Assembly: GCA_943788135.1 (NCBI GenBank)
Contig: CALSPC010000007.1
Span: forward strand, 395,187-459,186
Length of the DNA stretch: 64,000 nt
Source of the DNA: an uncultured Paracoccaceae bacterium
Lineage (GTDB): Bacteria > Bacteroidota > Bacteroidia > Flavobacteriales > Flavobacteriaceae
Direction: 5' to 3'
The first letter of the stretch is position 1, and each line of letters starts with the position of its first letter. Below, piece after piece: positions 52,289 through 61,525 of this stretch. The notes beneath the pieces were generated by a model, which saw only the letters and a list, made by a program, of their open reading frames with translations, ran no database searches and had not been told where the DNA came from. Made by a program: the position numbers and the translations under genes.

Positions 52289-52313
52289 ATCTTCTTTTAA
52301 TCTAAATTAAAAA

Positions 52314-54122
52314 ATGGAAACAAACGACAAACAACTTTTAAGAGGAGGACAATTCCTAGTTAAAGAAACCAACTGTGAAGACGTATTTACGCCTGAGGAT
52401 TTTTCAGAAGAACAAACAATGATGAAAGAAGCGGTTATGGAGTTTAATGACCGTGAAATTATACCACATAAAACTCGATTTGAAGCTAAAGATTTTGCGT
52501 TGACAGAAGAATGTATGCGTAAGGCTGGAGACCTTGGATTTTTGAGCGTTGCTGTTCCTGAAGCCTATGGCGGTATGGGAATGGGATTTGTTTCAACCGT
52601 ACTTACTTGTGATTATATTTCTAGTGGAACCGGATCTTTCAGTACAGCTTTTGGTGCACATACAGGAATTGGAACAATGCCAATTACGTTGTATGGAACA
52701 GAAGAACAGAAACAAAAATATGTTCCAAAATTGGCTTCTGGCGAATGGTTTGGAGCTTATTGTCTTACAGAACCTGGTGCAGGATCGGATGCCAATTCTG
52801 GAAAAACAACGGCTGAGTTATCTGCAGATGGAAAATCCTACAAAATCAATGGTCAAAAAATGTGGATCTCAAATGCAGGTTTCTGTAGTGTGATGATCGT
52901 TTTTGCACGCATTGAAACTGATAAAAATATTACAGGTTTTATTGTAGAATATAATGACGAAACTCCAAACGGCATCACTTTAGGAGAAGAAGAACACAAA
53001 TTAGGAATTCGTGCCTCTTCTACACGTCAGGTGTTTTTTAATGATACTGTTGTTCCGGTTGAAAATATGTTAGCGGGACGAGGTGAAGGGTTTAAAATTG
53101 CGATGAACTCTCTTAATGTTGGGCGTATCAAACTCGCAGCAGCTTGTTTAGATTCTCAACGTCGAATTTTAAATATCGCTGTGAATTATGCTAAGGAGCG
53201 TAAGCAATTTAAAACCGCTATTGCGGACTTTGGAGCCATTAAAGTAAAATTAGCAGAGATGGCAGCTAGTGCTTATGCTGGGGAATCTGCAACCTACAGG
53301 GCTGCAAAAGACATCGAGGATCGTATTGCATTGCGTGAAGCTGCAGGAAATACCCATCAAGAAGCAGAACTAAAAGGCGTCGAAGAATATGCTATTGAAT
53401 GTTCTATATTGAAAGTGGCCGTTTCAGAAGATGTTCAAAATTGTGCAGATGAGGGGATCCAAATTTTTGGTGGTATGGGATTCTCTGAAGAAACGCCAAT
53501 GGAATCTGCTTGGAGAGATGCTCGAATTGCCAGAATCTACGAAGGAACCAATGAGATTAACAGAATGCTTTGTGTTGGAATGTTAGTTAAAAAAGCCATG
53601 AAAGGTCATGTCGATTTACTAGGACCTGCCTCAAAAGTTCAAGAAGAACTTATGGGTATCCCTTCTTTTGAAACTCCTGATTATTCTGAGTTGTTTTCAG
53701 AAGAAAAAGAAATGATTAAGAAGTTGAAAAAGACATTCCTAATGGTTGCTGGTGGTGCTGTTCAAAAGTATGGTCCTCAACTCGAGGAGCATCAACAACT
53801 GCTAATAGCAGCTGCAGATATATTAATTGAAATTTATATGGCAGAATCAGCGATTTTAAGAACTGAGAAAAATGTAAAACGCACAAGTGAAAAAGAGCAA
53901 TCTGCACAAATTGCGATGGCAAAATTATATTTATACCACGCTGTTGATATTGTAGAAGAAAAAGGTAAGGAAAGTATTATTTCTTTTGCAGAAGGCGACG
54001 AACAACGCATGATGCTAATGGGACTTAAACGATTTACAAAATACACGAACTATCCTGATATCGTAGATTTAAGAATTGAAATTGCTGAAAAAGTAAAAGA
54101 AGAAAATAGTTATTGTTTTTAA
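52314..54122 (+). CDS. fadE: Acyl-CoA dehydrogenase, FadE-type
   Basis: 602 aa. The N-terminal helical part (FSEEQTMMKEAVMEFNDREI) leads to the FAD domain with YCLTEPGAGSDANSGKTTAE and KMWISNAGFCSVMIVFAR, then HKLGIRASSTRQVFF and the C-terminal domain with IQIFGGMGFSEETPMESAWR plus RDARIARIYEGTNEINRML, whose ARIYEGTNEI contains the catalytic Glu. A long extra C-terminal helical part of about 170 residues matches the VLCAD/FadE form in FadNAE operons. It catalyses the FAD-linked 2,3-dehydrogenation of acyl-CoA. A terminator follows. Confidence 0.95.
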   Translation: METNDKQLLRGGQFLVKETNCEDVFTPEDFSEEQTMMKEAVMEFNDREIIPHKTRFEAKDFALTEECMRKAGDLGFLSVAVPEAYGGMGMGFVSTVLTCDYISSGTGSFSTAFGAHTGIGTMPITLYGTEEQKQKYVPKLASGEWFGAYCLTEPGAGSDANSGKTTAELSADGKSYKINGQKMWISNAGFCSVMIVFARIETDKNITGFIVEYNDETPNGITLGEEEHKLGIRASSTRQVFFNDTVVPVENMLAGRGEGFKIAMNSLNVGRIKLAAACLDSQRRILNIAVNYAKERKQFKTAIADFGAIKVKLAEMAASAYAGESATYRAAKDIEDRIALREAAGNTHQEAELKGVEEYAIECSILKVAVSEDVQNCADEGIQIFGGMGFSEETPMESAWRDARIARIYEGTNEINRMLCVGMLVKKAMKGHVDLLGPASKVQEELMGIPSFETPDYSELFSEEKEMIKKLKKTFLMVAGGAVQKYGPQLEEHQQLLIAAADILIEIYMAESAILRTEKNVKRTSEKEQSAQIAMAKLYLYHAVDIVEEKGKESIISFAEGDEQRMMLMGLKRFTKYTNYPDIVDLRIEIAEKVKEENSYCF

Positions 54123-54145
54123 ATACCCCACTATATATTTAGTTA

Positions 54146-54184
54146 GAAAAAACGTCTCAATTAACTTTGAGTCGTTTTTTTTTG
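54146..54184 (+). terminator. Rho-independent terminator of the fad operon
   Basis: AAAAAACG, then CTCAA, pairs with TTGAG, then CGTTTTTT, with a T-T mismatch and a short loop, ending in a run of T. Confidence 0.8.
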
Positions 54185-54247
54185 CAAAATATCGTGTCTT
54201 TGAGCCCTACATTTAAAAATTGTGTAACTTTAGGAAAAATTATAAAC

Positions 54248-55894
54248 ATGAACACCAAGTCTAAATTTCTTATTCCTATTTTACTACTAAGTATTTCTAT
54301 GCACAGTCAGACTTTAACTTCTGACTCACAACAATTTACACGTCAAGATACGCTTAGAGGAAGTATCACTCCTGAACGGGCGTGGTGGGATTTGAATTAT
54401 TATCATTTGGATATTTCGGTTGACCCAAAAACAAAAACTATAAAAGGCAAAAATACGGTTCGATATACCGTTCTTGAACCCCATCAAATACTTCAAATTG
54501 ATTTACAAGCACCCATGAAACTCACTAAAGCCATTCAAGATGGGAAAGAATTAGTGATTTCAAAAGACGGAAACGCACATTTTATTACGCTAAAAAAACC
54601 ACAATCTATTAGTGGTAATCTTGAGGAAATAGAACTCTCTTATGAAGGTCAACCCCGCGAAGCCGTCAGAGCACCTTGGGATGGTGGTATTTCATGGAAA
54701 AAAGACGCCAATGGAAATGATTTTATTGCATCCTCATGTCAAGGTTTAGGCGCTAGTGTTTGGTGGCCAAATAAAGATCATATGTATGATGAAGTGGACA
54801 GTATGAAGATAAGTGTCAATGTTCCTAAACAGTTGATGAACATCTCTAACGGTCGATTAGAATCTATCGTGGAAAATGACAATGAAACTACGACTTACCA
54901 TTGGGTGGTTTCCAACCCTATAAACAATTATGGTGTGAATATTAATATTGGGGATTATGTGCATTTTTCTGAGGTTTATGAGGGCGAAAAAGGGCCTTTA
55001 GACATGGATTACTATGTATTAAGGGATCATCTAGAAAAAGCTAAAGAACAGTTCAAAGATGCCCCAAAAATGATGAAAGCTTTTGAGCATTGGTTTGGCC
55101 CCTACCCTTTTTATGAAGATAGCTTTAAATTGGTAGAAGTCCCTTATCTAGGAATGGAGCACCAAAGCTCTGTTACTTATGGAAATCAATATAAACAAGG
55201 CTATCTTGGCAGAGATTTATCAAGAACCGGTTGGGGACTAAAGTTTGATTTCATTATTATTCATGAATCTGGGCATGAATGGTTTGCAAATAATATAACC
55301 TACAAAGATGCTGCTGATATGTGGATCCACGAAGGATTTACAGCATATTCGGAAAATATATTTTTGGACTATCATTATGGAACTGAAGCAGCGGCCGATT
55401 ATGTGATTGGAACAAGAAGAAATATTCAAAATGATAAACCAATTATTGGTACCTACAATGTAAATTCTGAAGGGTCAACTGATATGTATTATAAAGGCGC
55501 CAATATGCTCCACACACTCCGTCAACTGGTAAATAACGATGAAAAATGGAAGCAACTGTTGAGAGGTTTAAATAAAACCTTTTACCACCAAACTGTCACT
55601 ACACAAGACATTGAAGAGTATATGAGCACATTTTCTGGTTTAGACTTAACGGCCTTTTTTAATCAATACCTTCGAGATATACGCATTCCTGTTTTTGAAT
55701 ATTCAATCCGCAAAAATAAATTAAGTTACCGATGGTCAGCTGTGGTTGAAAATTTTGAAATGCCTCTTGAAATAGAGGTCAATGGGAAAACACAATGGCT
55801 CTACCCGACTGCTGTTTGGCAAAAAACTAAAATCGATGCGTCAGAAATTAGCATTGATAGAGATTATTATATCGACCATAATCAACTAAATTAA
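54248..55894 (+). CDS. M1 family metallopeptidase
   Basis: About 548 aa from the ATG at 54248, which begins a good signal peptide (MNTKSKFLIPILLLSISMHS); the frame is open back to 54167 but that would bury the signal. Zinc site HESGHEW (about residue 339) and the third ligand Glu 19 residues later in IHEGFTAYSE; the exopeptidase motif appears as GMEHQSSVTYG, a variant of GAMEN. This is a secreted or periplasmic aminopeptidase-like protein; the Bacteroidota subgroup lacks the C-terminal ERAP-like domain. The next gene starts 11 nt after it. Confidence 0.9.
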   Translation: MNTKSKFLIPILLLSISMHSQTLTSDSQQFTRQDTLRGSITPERAWWDLNYYHLDISVDPKTKTIKGKNTVRYTVLEPHQILQIDLQAPMKLTKAIQDGKELVISKDGNAHFITLKKPQSISGNLEEIELSYEGQPREAVRAPWDGGISWKKDANGNDFIASSCQGLGASVWWPNKDHMYDEVDSMKISVNVPKQLMNISNGRLESIVENDNETTTYHWVVSNPINNYGVNINIGDYVHFSEVYEGEKGPLDMDYYVLRDHLEKAKEQFKDAPKMMKAFEHWFGPYPFYEDSFKLVEVPYLGMEHQSSVTYGNQYKQGYLGRDLSRTGWGLKFDFIIIHESGHEWFANNITYKDAADMWIHEGFTAYSENIFLDYHYGTEAAADYVIGTRRNIQNDKPIIGTYNVNSEGSTDMYYKGANMLHTLRQLVNNDEKWKQLLRGLNKTFYHQTVTTQDIEEYMSTFSGLDLTAFFNQYLRDIRIPVFEYSIRKNKLSYRWSAVVENFEMPLEIEVNGKTQWLYPTAVWQKTKIDASEISIDRDYYIDHNQLN

Positions 55895-55905
55895 ATCCTA
55901 GTCTA

Positions 55906-58900
55906 ATGAAAAACGTTTTCTCAATCCTACTGTTAATAGTTAGTTTTAGTGCTTCAGCGCAAAACTTTTCAATGGAACTTCTCAAAAACAAAACTCCAAG
56001 AAATATTGGTCCAGGTGGCATGTCTGGGCGCGTCACTTCCATAGATGTGGTGCATTCTAACCCTGATATCATGTACGCAGGAACCGCATCTGGTGGTTTA
56101 TGGAAGTCGACTTCAGGAGGCGTCAAATGGACCCCTATTTTTGATAACGAAGCAACCGCTTCAATTGGCGCCGTTGCCATTCAACAATCTAACCCTAGCG
56201 TGATTTGGGTAGGCACTGGAGAAGGCAATCCTAGAAATAGCCTCAACGGAGGTTATGGAATATATAAATCATTAGATGGCGGTAAAAACTGGTACTTGAT
56301 GGGCTTAGAAAAAACACGACATATCCATCGGGTAATTATAGATCCGACAAACCCAAATACTGTTTATGCTGCAGCCATAGGATCGCCTTGGGGTGTACAT
56401 CCAGAGCGCGGCGTCTATAAAACTACAGATGGTGGAAAAACGTGGGCTAAAATACTATATACCAATCCGAAAAGTGGCGCAGCAGACTTGGTGATGGATC
56501 CTCAAAACCCTAACAAATTAATCGCAGCCATGTGGGAACACAAACGAGACCCTTGGTTTTTCAAGTCTGGAGGCGAAGGCTCTGGATTATACCGCACCTA
56601 TGATGGCGGTGATACATGGAAAAAAATAACAGCTGATGAGGGTTTGCCTGAAGGAGAATTAGGACGAATTGGAATTGCAATTGCGCCTAGCAAACCAGAT
56701 ATCATTTATGCGCTTATCGAAGCCAAAAAGAATGCACTCTATAAAAGTAATGATGGTGGAGATTCATGGAAAATGGTTAGTGATAATATGGACGAAATTG
56801 GAAACCGCCCGTTTTATTATGCGGATATTTATGTGGATTCTGAAAATGAAAATCGCTTGTTTTCAATTTTTACTTATGTCAATGTCAGTGAAGATGGTGG
56901 GAAAAGTTTTTCTCAACTCATGCCCGCTTATGGCGTTGATAACGGCGTGCACCCCGATCATCATGCTTGGTGGATACATCCTACAAATGGTGATTTCATG
57001 ATTGATGGTAATGACGGCGGTATGAACATCACCAAAGATGGAGGAGCGTCGTGGCGATTTATAGGGAATTTACCGGTGGCACAATTTTATCATATCAACG
57101 TAGATAATGAGTTTCCTTACAATGTTTATGGTGGCATGCAAGACAATGGCTCTTGGAGAGGCCCTGCTTATGTGTGGCGTGCACAAGGGATTAGGAATTC
57201 ATATTGGCAAGAAATAAGTTTTGGAGATGGATTTGATGTAATTCCGGATAAAGATGATTCACAATATGGCTGGACCATGAGTCAACAAGGCTATGTGAGT
57301 CGTTATGATTGGAAAACAGGGAACAATTATATTGTACGCCCTACACATCCAGATGCTAACGTTAAACTTCGATTTAATTGGAATGCGGCAATAAACATAG
57401 ACCCAAACTCCAATAGTACTCTATACTTTGGAAGTCAATTTGTACACAAATCTACAGATAAAGGGGAAACGTGGACAGTCATTTCACCAGATTTAACGAC
57501 TAATGATCCTGAGAAACTGAAACAGCATGAAAGCGGAGGGCTAACCATGGATGCTACTGGAGCTGAAAATCATTGTACTATTTTGGTCATCGAACCTTCA
57601 GAAGTTGAAGCAAATATGCTTTGGGTAAGCACTGATGATGGACGTGTGCATTACACCCAAAACGGAGGAGCTCAATGGACTGAGGTTACTAAAAACATAA
57701 AAGGTCTTCCAAAAGGAAGTTGGATTCCACAAATTAAAGCGTCTAAAACCAATAAAGGTGAAGCACTTTTAGTGGCTAATGATTACAGACGATTTAATTA
57801 TACACCATATGTATATCGCACTACAAATTACGGAAAAACATGGCAGCGTATTGTCGATAGTTCAGATGTAACTAGTTATGCCTTAGCTATTGTAGAGGAT
57901 TACGAAGAACCCAATTTATTATTTTTAGGAACCGATGACGGGCTTTATATATCTATCGATAAAGGCAAAAAATGGACCAAATGGACAGAAGGGTTTCCAA
58001 CTGTTTCTGTAAAAGATTTAATCATCCATCCTCGTGAGCATGACTTAGTGATTGGTACGTTTGGACGTGCGGCATGGGTTTTAGACGATATTCGGCCTCT
58101 AAGAGCTATTGCAAAAAACCAAAGTTTGTTACAAAAATCGATTCATCTATTTAAGCCCCCAACAGCATATCAAGCCGCCTATCAGCAGCCTACTGGGAGT
58201 CGATTTGGAGGAGACGCGATGTTTAATGGTGAAAACAGAAAAGGGGGCGCACAGTTTTCCTATTATTTAAACGTTAAAGAACAAGATGGCTCGGAAAAAA
58301 ATGAAGATGAAGCTACAGAAACTGAAGATTCAACAGTTGTAAAATGGGACTCTATACAGCTTCAATTGTTTGATGGTGATCGTTTGATTCGAACGCTAAA
58401 ACAAAAAGCGCCAGAAGAGAATGGAGTTCATCAATGGCGTTGGAACATGGATGAAAAAGGCGTAAAATGGCCTTCAAAAAAATTGAATACATCAACACGT
58501 GAACCATCGGGGGTACAAGTTCTTCCTGGTACCTATCGTGCTGTGATAAGTTATGGCGATCAAAATTCTGAAACCACTATTGAAGTCCAAAGCGACCCTC
58601 GAATTCCGTATGATAAAAACTCAACACTTGAGGTTTATAAAACACTTAAAGATTTTGAAGAGTTACAAGAAATAACGGCAAATGCTGTCAAACAACTTGT
58701 CGATAGCAAAACAATAGCAAATGAATTTTCTGCTAAGCTAAAAAAGAACAATAAAACTTTAAATAAAGATGCTATTGAAAACTGTAAGGCAATTACAAAA
58801 AAAATAGATACTATTTTGGCACTTTATTTTGGAAAAAACGACAAACGTCAAGGCATCACAAGTGACCCAGAGGTTTCTGTTACGGATCGAATGGGATTGG

Positions 58901-59103
58901 CTGCCTACTACTCTAGGACACGGCAAAATGGAATTACTGCAACAGAACGTAAACTTATTGCGCATGCAAATACAGCAGTTGAGGAAGCCTTAAAAACAAC
59001 TAATTCATTTTTTGAGGACGAATGGTCTAAATTTAAAACTGAAATGGAGCGTAATGATGTGTCGCCATTTAAACCTGTTGAAACCTTTAAACTAAAAAAT
59101 TAA
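55906..59103 (+). CDS. Large exported BNR/VPS10-like beta-propeller protein
   Basis: 1065 aa with a signal peptide (LLLIVSFSASAQN). The first 700 residues repeat Asp-box motifs: GLWKSTSGGVKWTPI, IYKSLDGGKNWYLM, VYKTTDGGKTWAKI, LYKSNDGGDSWKMV, HKSTDKGETWTVI and YISIDKGKKWTKW. These build sortilin/VPS10-like or sialidase-like propellers, and the N-terminal RNIGPGGMSGRVTSIDV is a marker of this Bacteroidota family, often annotated as glycosyl hydrolase without proof. The C-terminal 300 residues include a beta-sandwich and helices. No sialidase catalytic pattern was identified. It may be co-transcribed with the M1 peptidase. Confidence 0.85.
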   Translation: MKNVFSILLLIVSFSASAQNFSMELLKNKTPRNIGPGGMSGRVTSIDVVHSNPDIMYAGTASGGLWKSTSGGVKWTPIFDNEATASIGAVAIQQSNPSVIWVGTGEGNPRNSLNGGYGIYKSLDGGKNWYLMGLEKTRHIHRVIIDPTNPNTVYAAAIGSPWGVHPERGVYKTTDGGKTWAKILYTNPKSGAADLVMDPQNPNKLIAAMWEHKRDPWFFKSGGEGSGLYRTYDGGDTWKKITADEGLPEGELGRIGIAIAPSKPDIIYALIEAKKNALYKSNDGGDSWKMVSDNMDEIGNRPFYYADIYVDSENENRLFSIFTYVNVSEDGGKSFSQLMPAYGVDNGVHPDHHAWWIHPTNGDFMIDGNDGGMNITKDGGASWRFIGNLPVAQFYHINVDNEFPYNVYGGMQDNGSWRGPAYVWRAQGIRNSYWQEISFGDGFDVIPDKDDSQYGWTMSQQGYVSRYDWKTGNNYIVRPTHPDANVKLRFNWNAAINIDPNSNSTLYFGSQFVHKSTDKGETWTVISPDLTTNDPEKLKQHESGGLTMDATGAENHCTILVIEPSEVEANMLWVSTDDGRVHYTQNGGAQWTEVTKNIKGLPKGSWIPQIKASKTNKGEALLVANDYRRFNYTPYVYRTTNYGKTWQRIVDSSDVTSYALAIVEDYEEPNLLFLGTDDGLYISIDKGKKWTKWTEGFPTVSVKDLIIHPREHDLVIGTFGRAAWVLDDIRPLRAIAKNQSLLQKSIHLFKPPTAYQAAYQQPTGSRFGGDAMFNGENRKGGAQFSYYLNVKEQDGSEKNEDEATETEDSTVVKWDSIQLQLFDGDRLIRTLKQKAPEENGVHQWRWNMDEKGVKWPSKKLNTSTREPSGVQVLPGTYRAVISYGDQNSETTIEVQSDPRIPYDKNSTLEVYKTLKDFEELQEITANAVKQLVDSKTIANEFSAKLKKNNKTLNKDAIENCKAITKKIDTILALYFGKNDKRQGITSDPEVSVTDRMGLAAYYSRTRQNGITATERKLIAHANTAVEEALKTTNSFFEDEWSKFKTEMERNDVSPFKPVETFKLKN

Positions 59104-59165
59104 ACCTTGATCTAAGTTAGGTTGCTATTTTTTAACTAACTTTCGTATAACTAAATTTAAATAAA

Positions 59166-59729
59166 ATGAAAAACATAATCCTAGCTTCACTTATTATCTT
59201 CAGTGGATTAGCATGTAAAAAAGGAGTCAAAACAACAGAAGTCTCTAACGCAACTCAAAAAATTGTTGAAAACACAGAGACCTTAACAATCTTACTCAGT
59301 CCAAAAAGTAAAAGTATCGTTTCAGGAAAAGTTGAATTTACAGAAACGAATGGAAGTGTTCAAATGACAGCAATGATCAAAGGCCTTTCGGAAGGTTCTC
59401 ATGCCATACACCTGCATGAAAAAAGTGACTGTTCATCGGAAGATGGGAAATCGTCAGGAGGCCATTGGAATCCAACGGGTCAACCCCACGGAAAATGGGG
59501 CGCTGAATCGGGTTATCACAAAGGCGATATTGGAAATTTTAACGTGAAAAATGAAGGGGAAGAAACTGTGGTCAACTTTAGTACTGACCAATGGTGTATT
59601 GGCTGTGGAGATGAGACTAAAGATATTTTAGGCAAAGGAATAATTGTACACCAAGGTGTAGATGATTTCACATCTCAACCTTCGGGAGCTGCAGGGAGCC
59701 GCGTGAGTTGTGGTGGAATTATCGAATAA
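59166..59729 (+). CDS. sodC: Superoxide dismutase [Cu-Zn], lipoprotein
   Basis: 187 aa with a lipobox (FSGLACKK). The SOD_CU fold is visible: HAIHLHEKSDCSS (Cu-binding His pair and first disulfide Cys), SSGGHWNPTGQPHG (bridging His and Zn His), HKGDIGNF (Zn Asp), IIVHQGVDDF (Cu His) and GAAGSRVSCGGIIE with the guiding Arg and second disulfide Cys. All expected metal ligands can be found. It dismutates superoxide in the periplasm or on the surface. Single gene with a terminator. Confidence 0.93.
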   Translation: MKNIILASLIIFSGLACKKGVKTTEVSNATQKIVENTETLTILLSPKSKSIVSGKVEFTETNGSVQMTAMIKGLSEGSHAIHLHEKSDCSSEDGKSSGGHWNPTGQPHGKWGAESGYHKGDIGNFNVKNEGEETVVNFSTDQWCIGCGDETKDILGKGIIVHQGVDDFTSQPSGAAGSRVSCGGIIE

Positions 59730-59755
59730 TTTAACTTTAAACTAAACCAAAACTG

Positions 59756-59787
59756 TAAAGCTGCTTAGTACCATAAGTAGCTTTTTT
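59756..59787 (+). terminator. Rho-independent terminator after sodC
   Basis: AAAGCT, G, CTTA pairs with TAAG, T, AGCTTT around a 6-nt loop, then a T tract. Confidence 0.75.
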
Positions 59788-59859
59788 AATTAAAATTAAA
59801 GCCATCAACAGGAATTTACTTTTGATAGTGATAGAACAAATGATTAACTCATAAAATAC

Positions 59860-59867
59860 TACCTTTG
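59860..59867 (+). promoter_or_regulatory. -7 promoter box of the DUF1456 gene
   Basis: TACCTTTG, perfect TAnnTTTG, ending 4 nt before the ATG at 59872, so the transcript is expected to be leaderless, the same geometry as at rlmH. Confidence 0.5.
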
Positions 59868-59871
59868 AAGC

Positions 59872-60114
59872 ATGGGATTAAACAACAATGATATTTTTAA
59901 AAAACTTAGAGTCGCTCATAAATTAAGAGATGACGATATTGTAAAAATTTGCGCTTTAAAAGATTTTAAGATTACAAAAAGTGAGTTAAATGCAATTTTT
60001 AGAAGTGAAACTCATCCTAAATATATGGAATGTGGGGATCAGTTTTTACGTAATTTTTTAGATGGATTAATCATTCACTTAAGAGGACCAATGCCTCCAA
60101 AAGTTCAAAAATAA
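59872..60114 (+). CDS. DUF1456 family protein, single-domain form
   Basis: 80 aa: NNNDIFKKLRVAHKLRDDDI, FKITKSELNAIFRSETHPKY and CGDQFLRNFLDGLIIHLRGP. The E. coli relative YehS has two copies of this domain in about 156 aa; here only one. Function unknown. First gene of an operon with DUF1684, an ECF sigma factor and a membrane protein. Probably translated from a leaderless mRNA. Confidence 0.88.
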   Translation: MGLNNNDIFKKLRVAHKLRDDDIVKICALKDFKITKSELNAIFRSETHPKYMECGDQFLRNFLDGLIIHLRGPMPPKVQK

Positions 60115-60129
60115 ATACACGATAGACTC

Positions 60130-61011
60130 ATGAAAACATTTATCGTTCTGGGATGTGTATTGACACTTTTTTTAGGTTGTAGAGACAATAACGTCATAAA
60201 ATTGGACTCCACCTATGTGGAAGCCTTGAGCAAAAATCGTGAAATACGAGCTAAGAACCGGGTTAACTATTTAGAGTTAACTGGATTATTTAAACTGGAT
60301 TCTACGAGTAATTCCTTTGGAGCTGCTGAATCAAATACATTTATTTTAGGAGTTGAAAACATAGCGCAAACTGTTGGAAGTATTACTTTATCAAAAGAAG
60401 CGCTTACTTTTTATGCCGAAAAAGATGTAGAAATCAAAACAGACCAAGGTGAAAAAATAGAATCTATTGTGCTTAATCTAGATGAAAATGGGAATTCGAT
60501 TATGCTCTATCATGAGCAGATCAAATGGCGAGTCATAACGCGTTCAGGTGCATTATACCTTAGAGTATGGAATCTAAATAACCCCGCTATAGAAGCTTTT
60601 AAAGGGTATGAAAGCTACGACATTAATGGTGATTTTATATTTGATGCTGATTTTAACTATTATGAACGCTCACGAATTGAATCGGTCGCTTCTAAACTAG
60701 GAGTTGATGATGTGACGGTGTTTATTGGAAATATCCAGTTTAGTTATAAAGATAAGCCATATCGTTTAGAGATCGGAGAGCAAGGCTTTGTTATGGTCAG
60801 CGATTTAACTTCTGGAGAAACGACTTATGGTGGTGGTCGATATATGTATATTGAACTTCCTAAATCTAGTGAAAAAATTATATTGGACTTTAATTACCTC
60901 TATAATCCACCATGTGCGTTTTCGGAATTTACTACCTGTTTATACCCAACGCGACAAAATCAATTAGCTTTTGAAATTAAAGCTGGAGAACTTCTTAAAA
61001 ATAAACGTTAA
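60130..61011 (+). CDS. DUF1684 lipoprotein
   Basis: 293 aa with a lipobox (LTLFLGC, Cys 17). The C-terminal core is diagnostic: LTSGETTYGGGRYMYIELP, FNYLYNPPCAFSEFTTCLYP and LAFEIKAGELL, with conserved Tyr-Gly-Gly-Gly-Arg and two Cys. The family is widespread and of unknown function, probably in the periplasm. Placed 15 nt after DUF1456 and 8 nt before the sigma factor gene. Confidence 0.88.
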   Translation: MKTFIVLGCVLTLFLGCRDNNVIKLDSTYVEALSKNREIRAKNRVNYLELTGLFKLDSTSNSFGAAESNTFILGVENIAQTVGSITLSKEALTFYAEKDVEIKTDQGEKIESIVLNLDENGNSIMLYHEQIKWRVITRSGALYLRVWNLNNPAIEAFKGYESYDINGDFIFDADFNYYERSRIESVASKLGVDDVTVFIGNIQFSYKDKPYRLEIGEQGFVMVSDLTSGETTYGGGRYMYIELPKSSEKIILDFNYLYNPPCAFSEFTTCLYPTRQNQLAFEIKAGELLKNKR

Positions 61012-61019
61012 TTATTTAA

Positions 61020-61523
61020 TTGATCCATTTGAAATCAGCAGTTGAAAAAACATTCGTAGAACTCTTACAAAAGCACCAAAATATTGTGCATAAAATTTGT
61101 AGGCTCTATACTAATGATGTTGATGCCCACAACGACTTATTTCAAGAAATTTCCATTCAACTTTGGAAAGCTTATCCCAAATTTAGAGGGGAATCAAAAT
61201 TTAGCACTTGGATGTACCGCGTCGGCCTAAATACATCAATTACCTTGTATCGAAAATCGTTAAGGCGTGTAGAAAGTCAAAGTATTGAATCTGTGGCTTA
61301 CAAAATATCACAAGAAAAATATGATGATCTTGAAGACGAACAATTAAAACTAATTTATGCAGCCATTCATAGATTAAATGACATCGAAAAAGGAATTATT
61401 TTCTTGTATTTAGAAAACAAAAATTATAGAGAAATTAGTGAAACACTTGGGATTAGTGAAGTGAACGCACGTGTACGGATGAACCGTATCAAAACGAAAC
61501 TAAAAACCCAATTAACTTCTTAG
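61020..61523 (+). CDS. ECF-type RNA polymerase sigma factor
   Basis: 167 aa. Region 2 is VHKICRLYTNDVDAHNDLFQ, EISIQLWKAYPKFRGESKFS and TWMYRVGLNTSITLYRK; region 4 is IHRLNDIEKGIIFLYLENKN and YREISETLGISEVNARVRMN. There is no ATG at the beginning of the reading frame; it probably starts at TTG, either 61020 or 61029. A membrane protein gene follows 2 nt after the stop. Targets are unknown. Confidence 0.88.
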   Translation: MIHLKSAVEKTFVELLQKHQNIVHKICRLYTNDVDAHNDLFQEISIQLWKAYPKFRGESKFSTWMYRVGLNTSITLYRKSLRRVESQSIESVAYKISQEKYDDLEDEQLKLIYAAIHRLNDIEKGIIFLYLENKNYREISETLGISEVNARVRMNRIKTKLKTQLTS

Positions 61524-61525
61524 GT

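Noticed and set aside
54167..54247. Extended start of the M1 peptidase
   Set aside because: It begins within the terminator of the fad operon and would place the signal peptide 27 residues inside the protein.
56669..57001. 110 aa frame inside the BNR protein gene
   Set aside because: Out-of-frame shadow of a gene with clear family motifs over its whole length.
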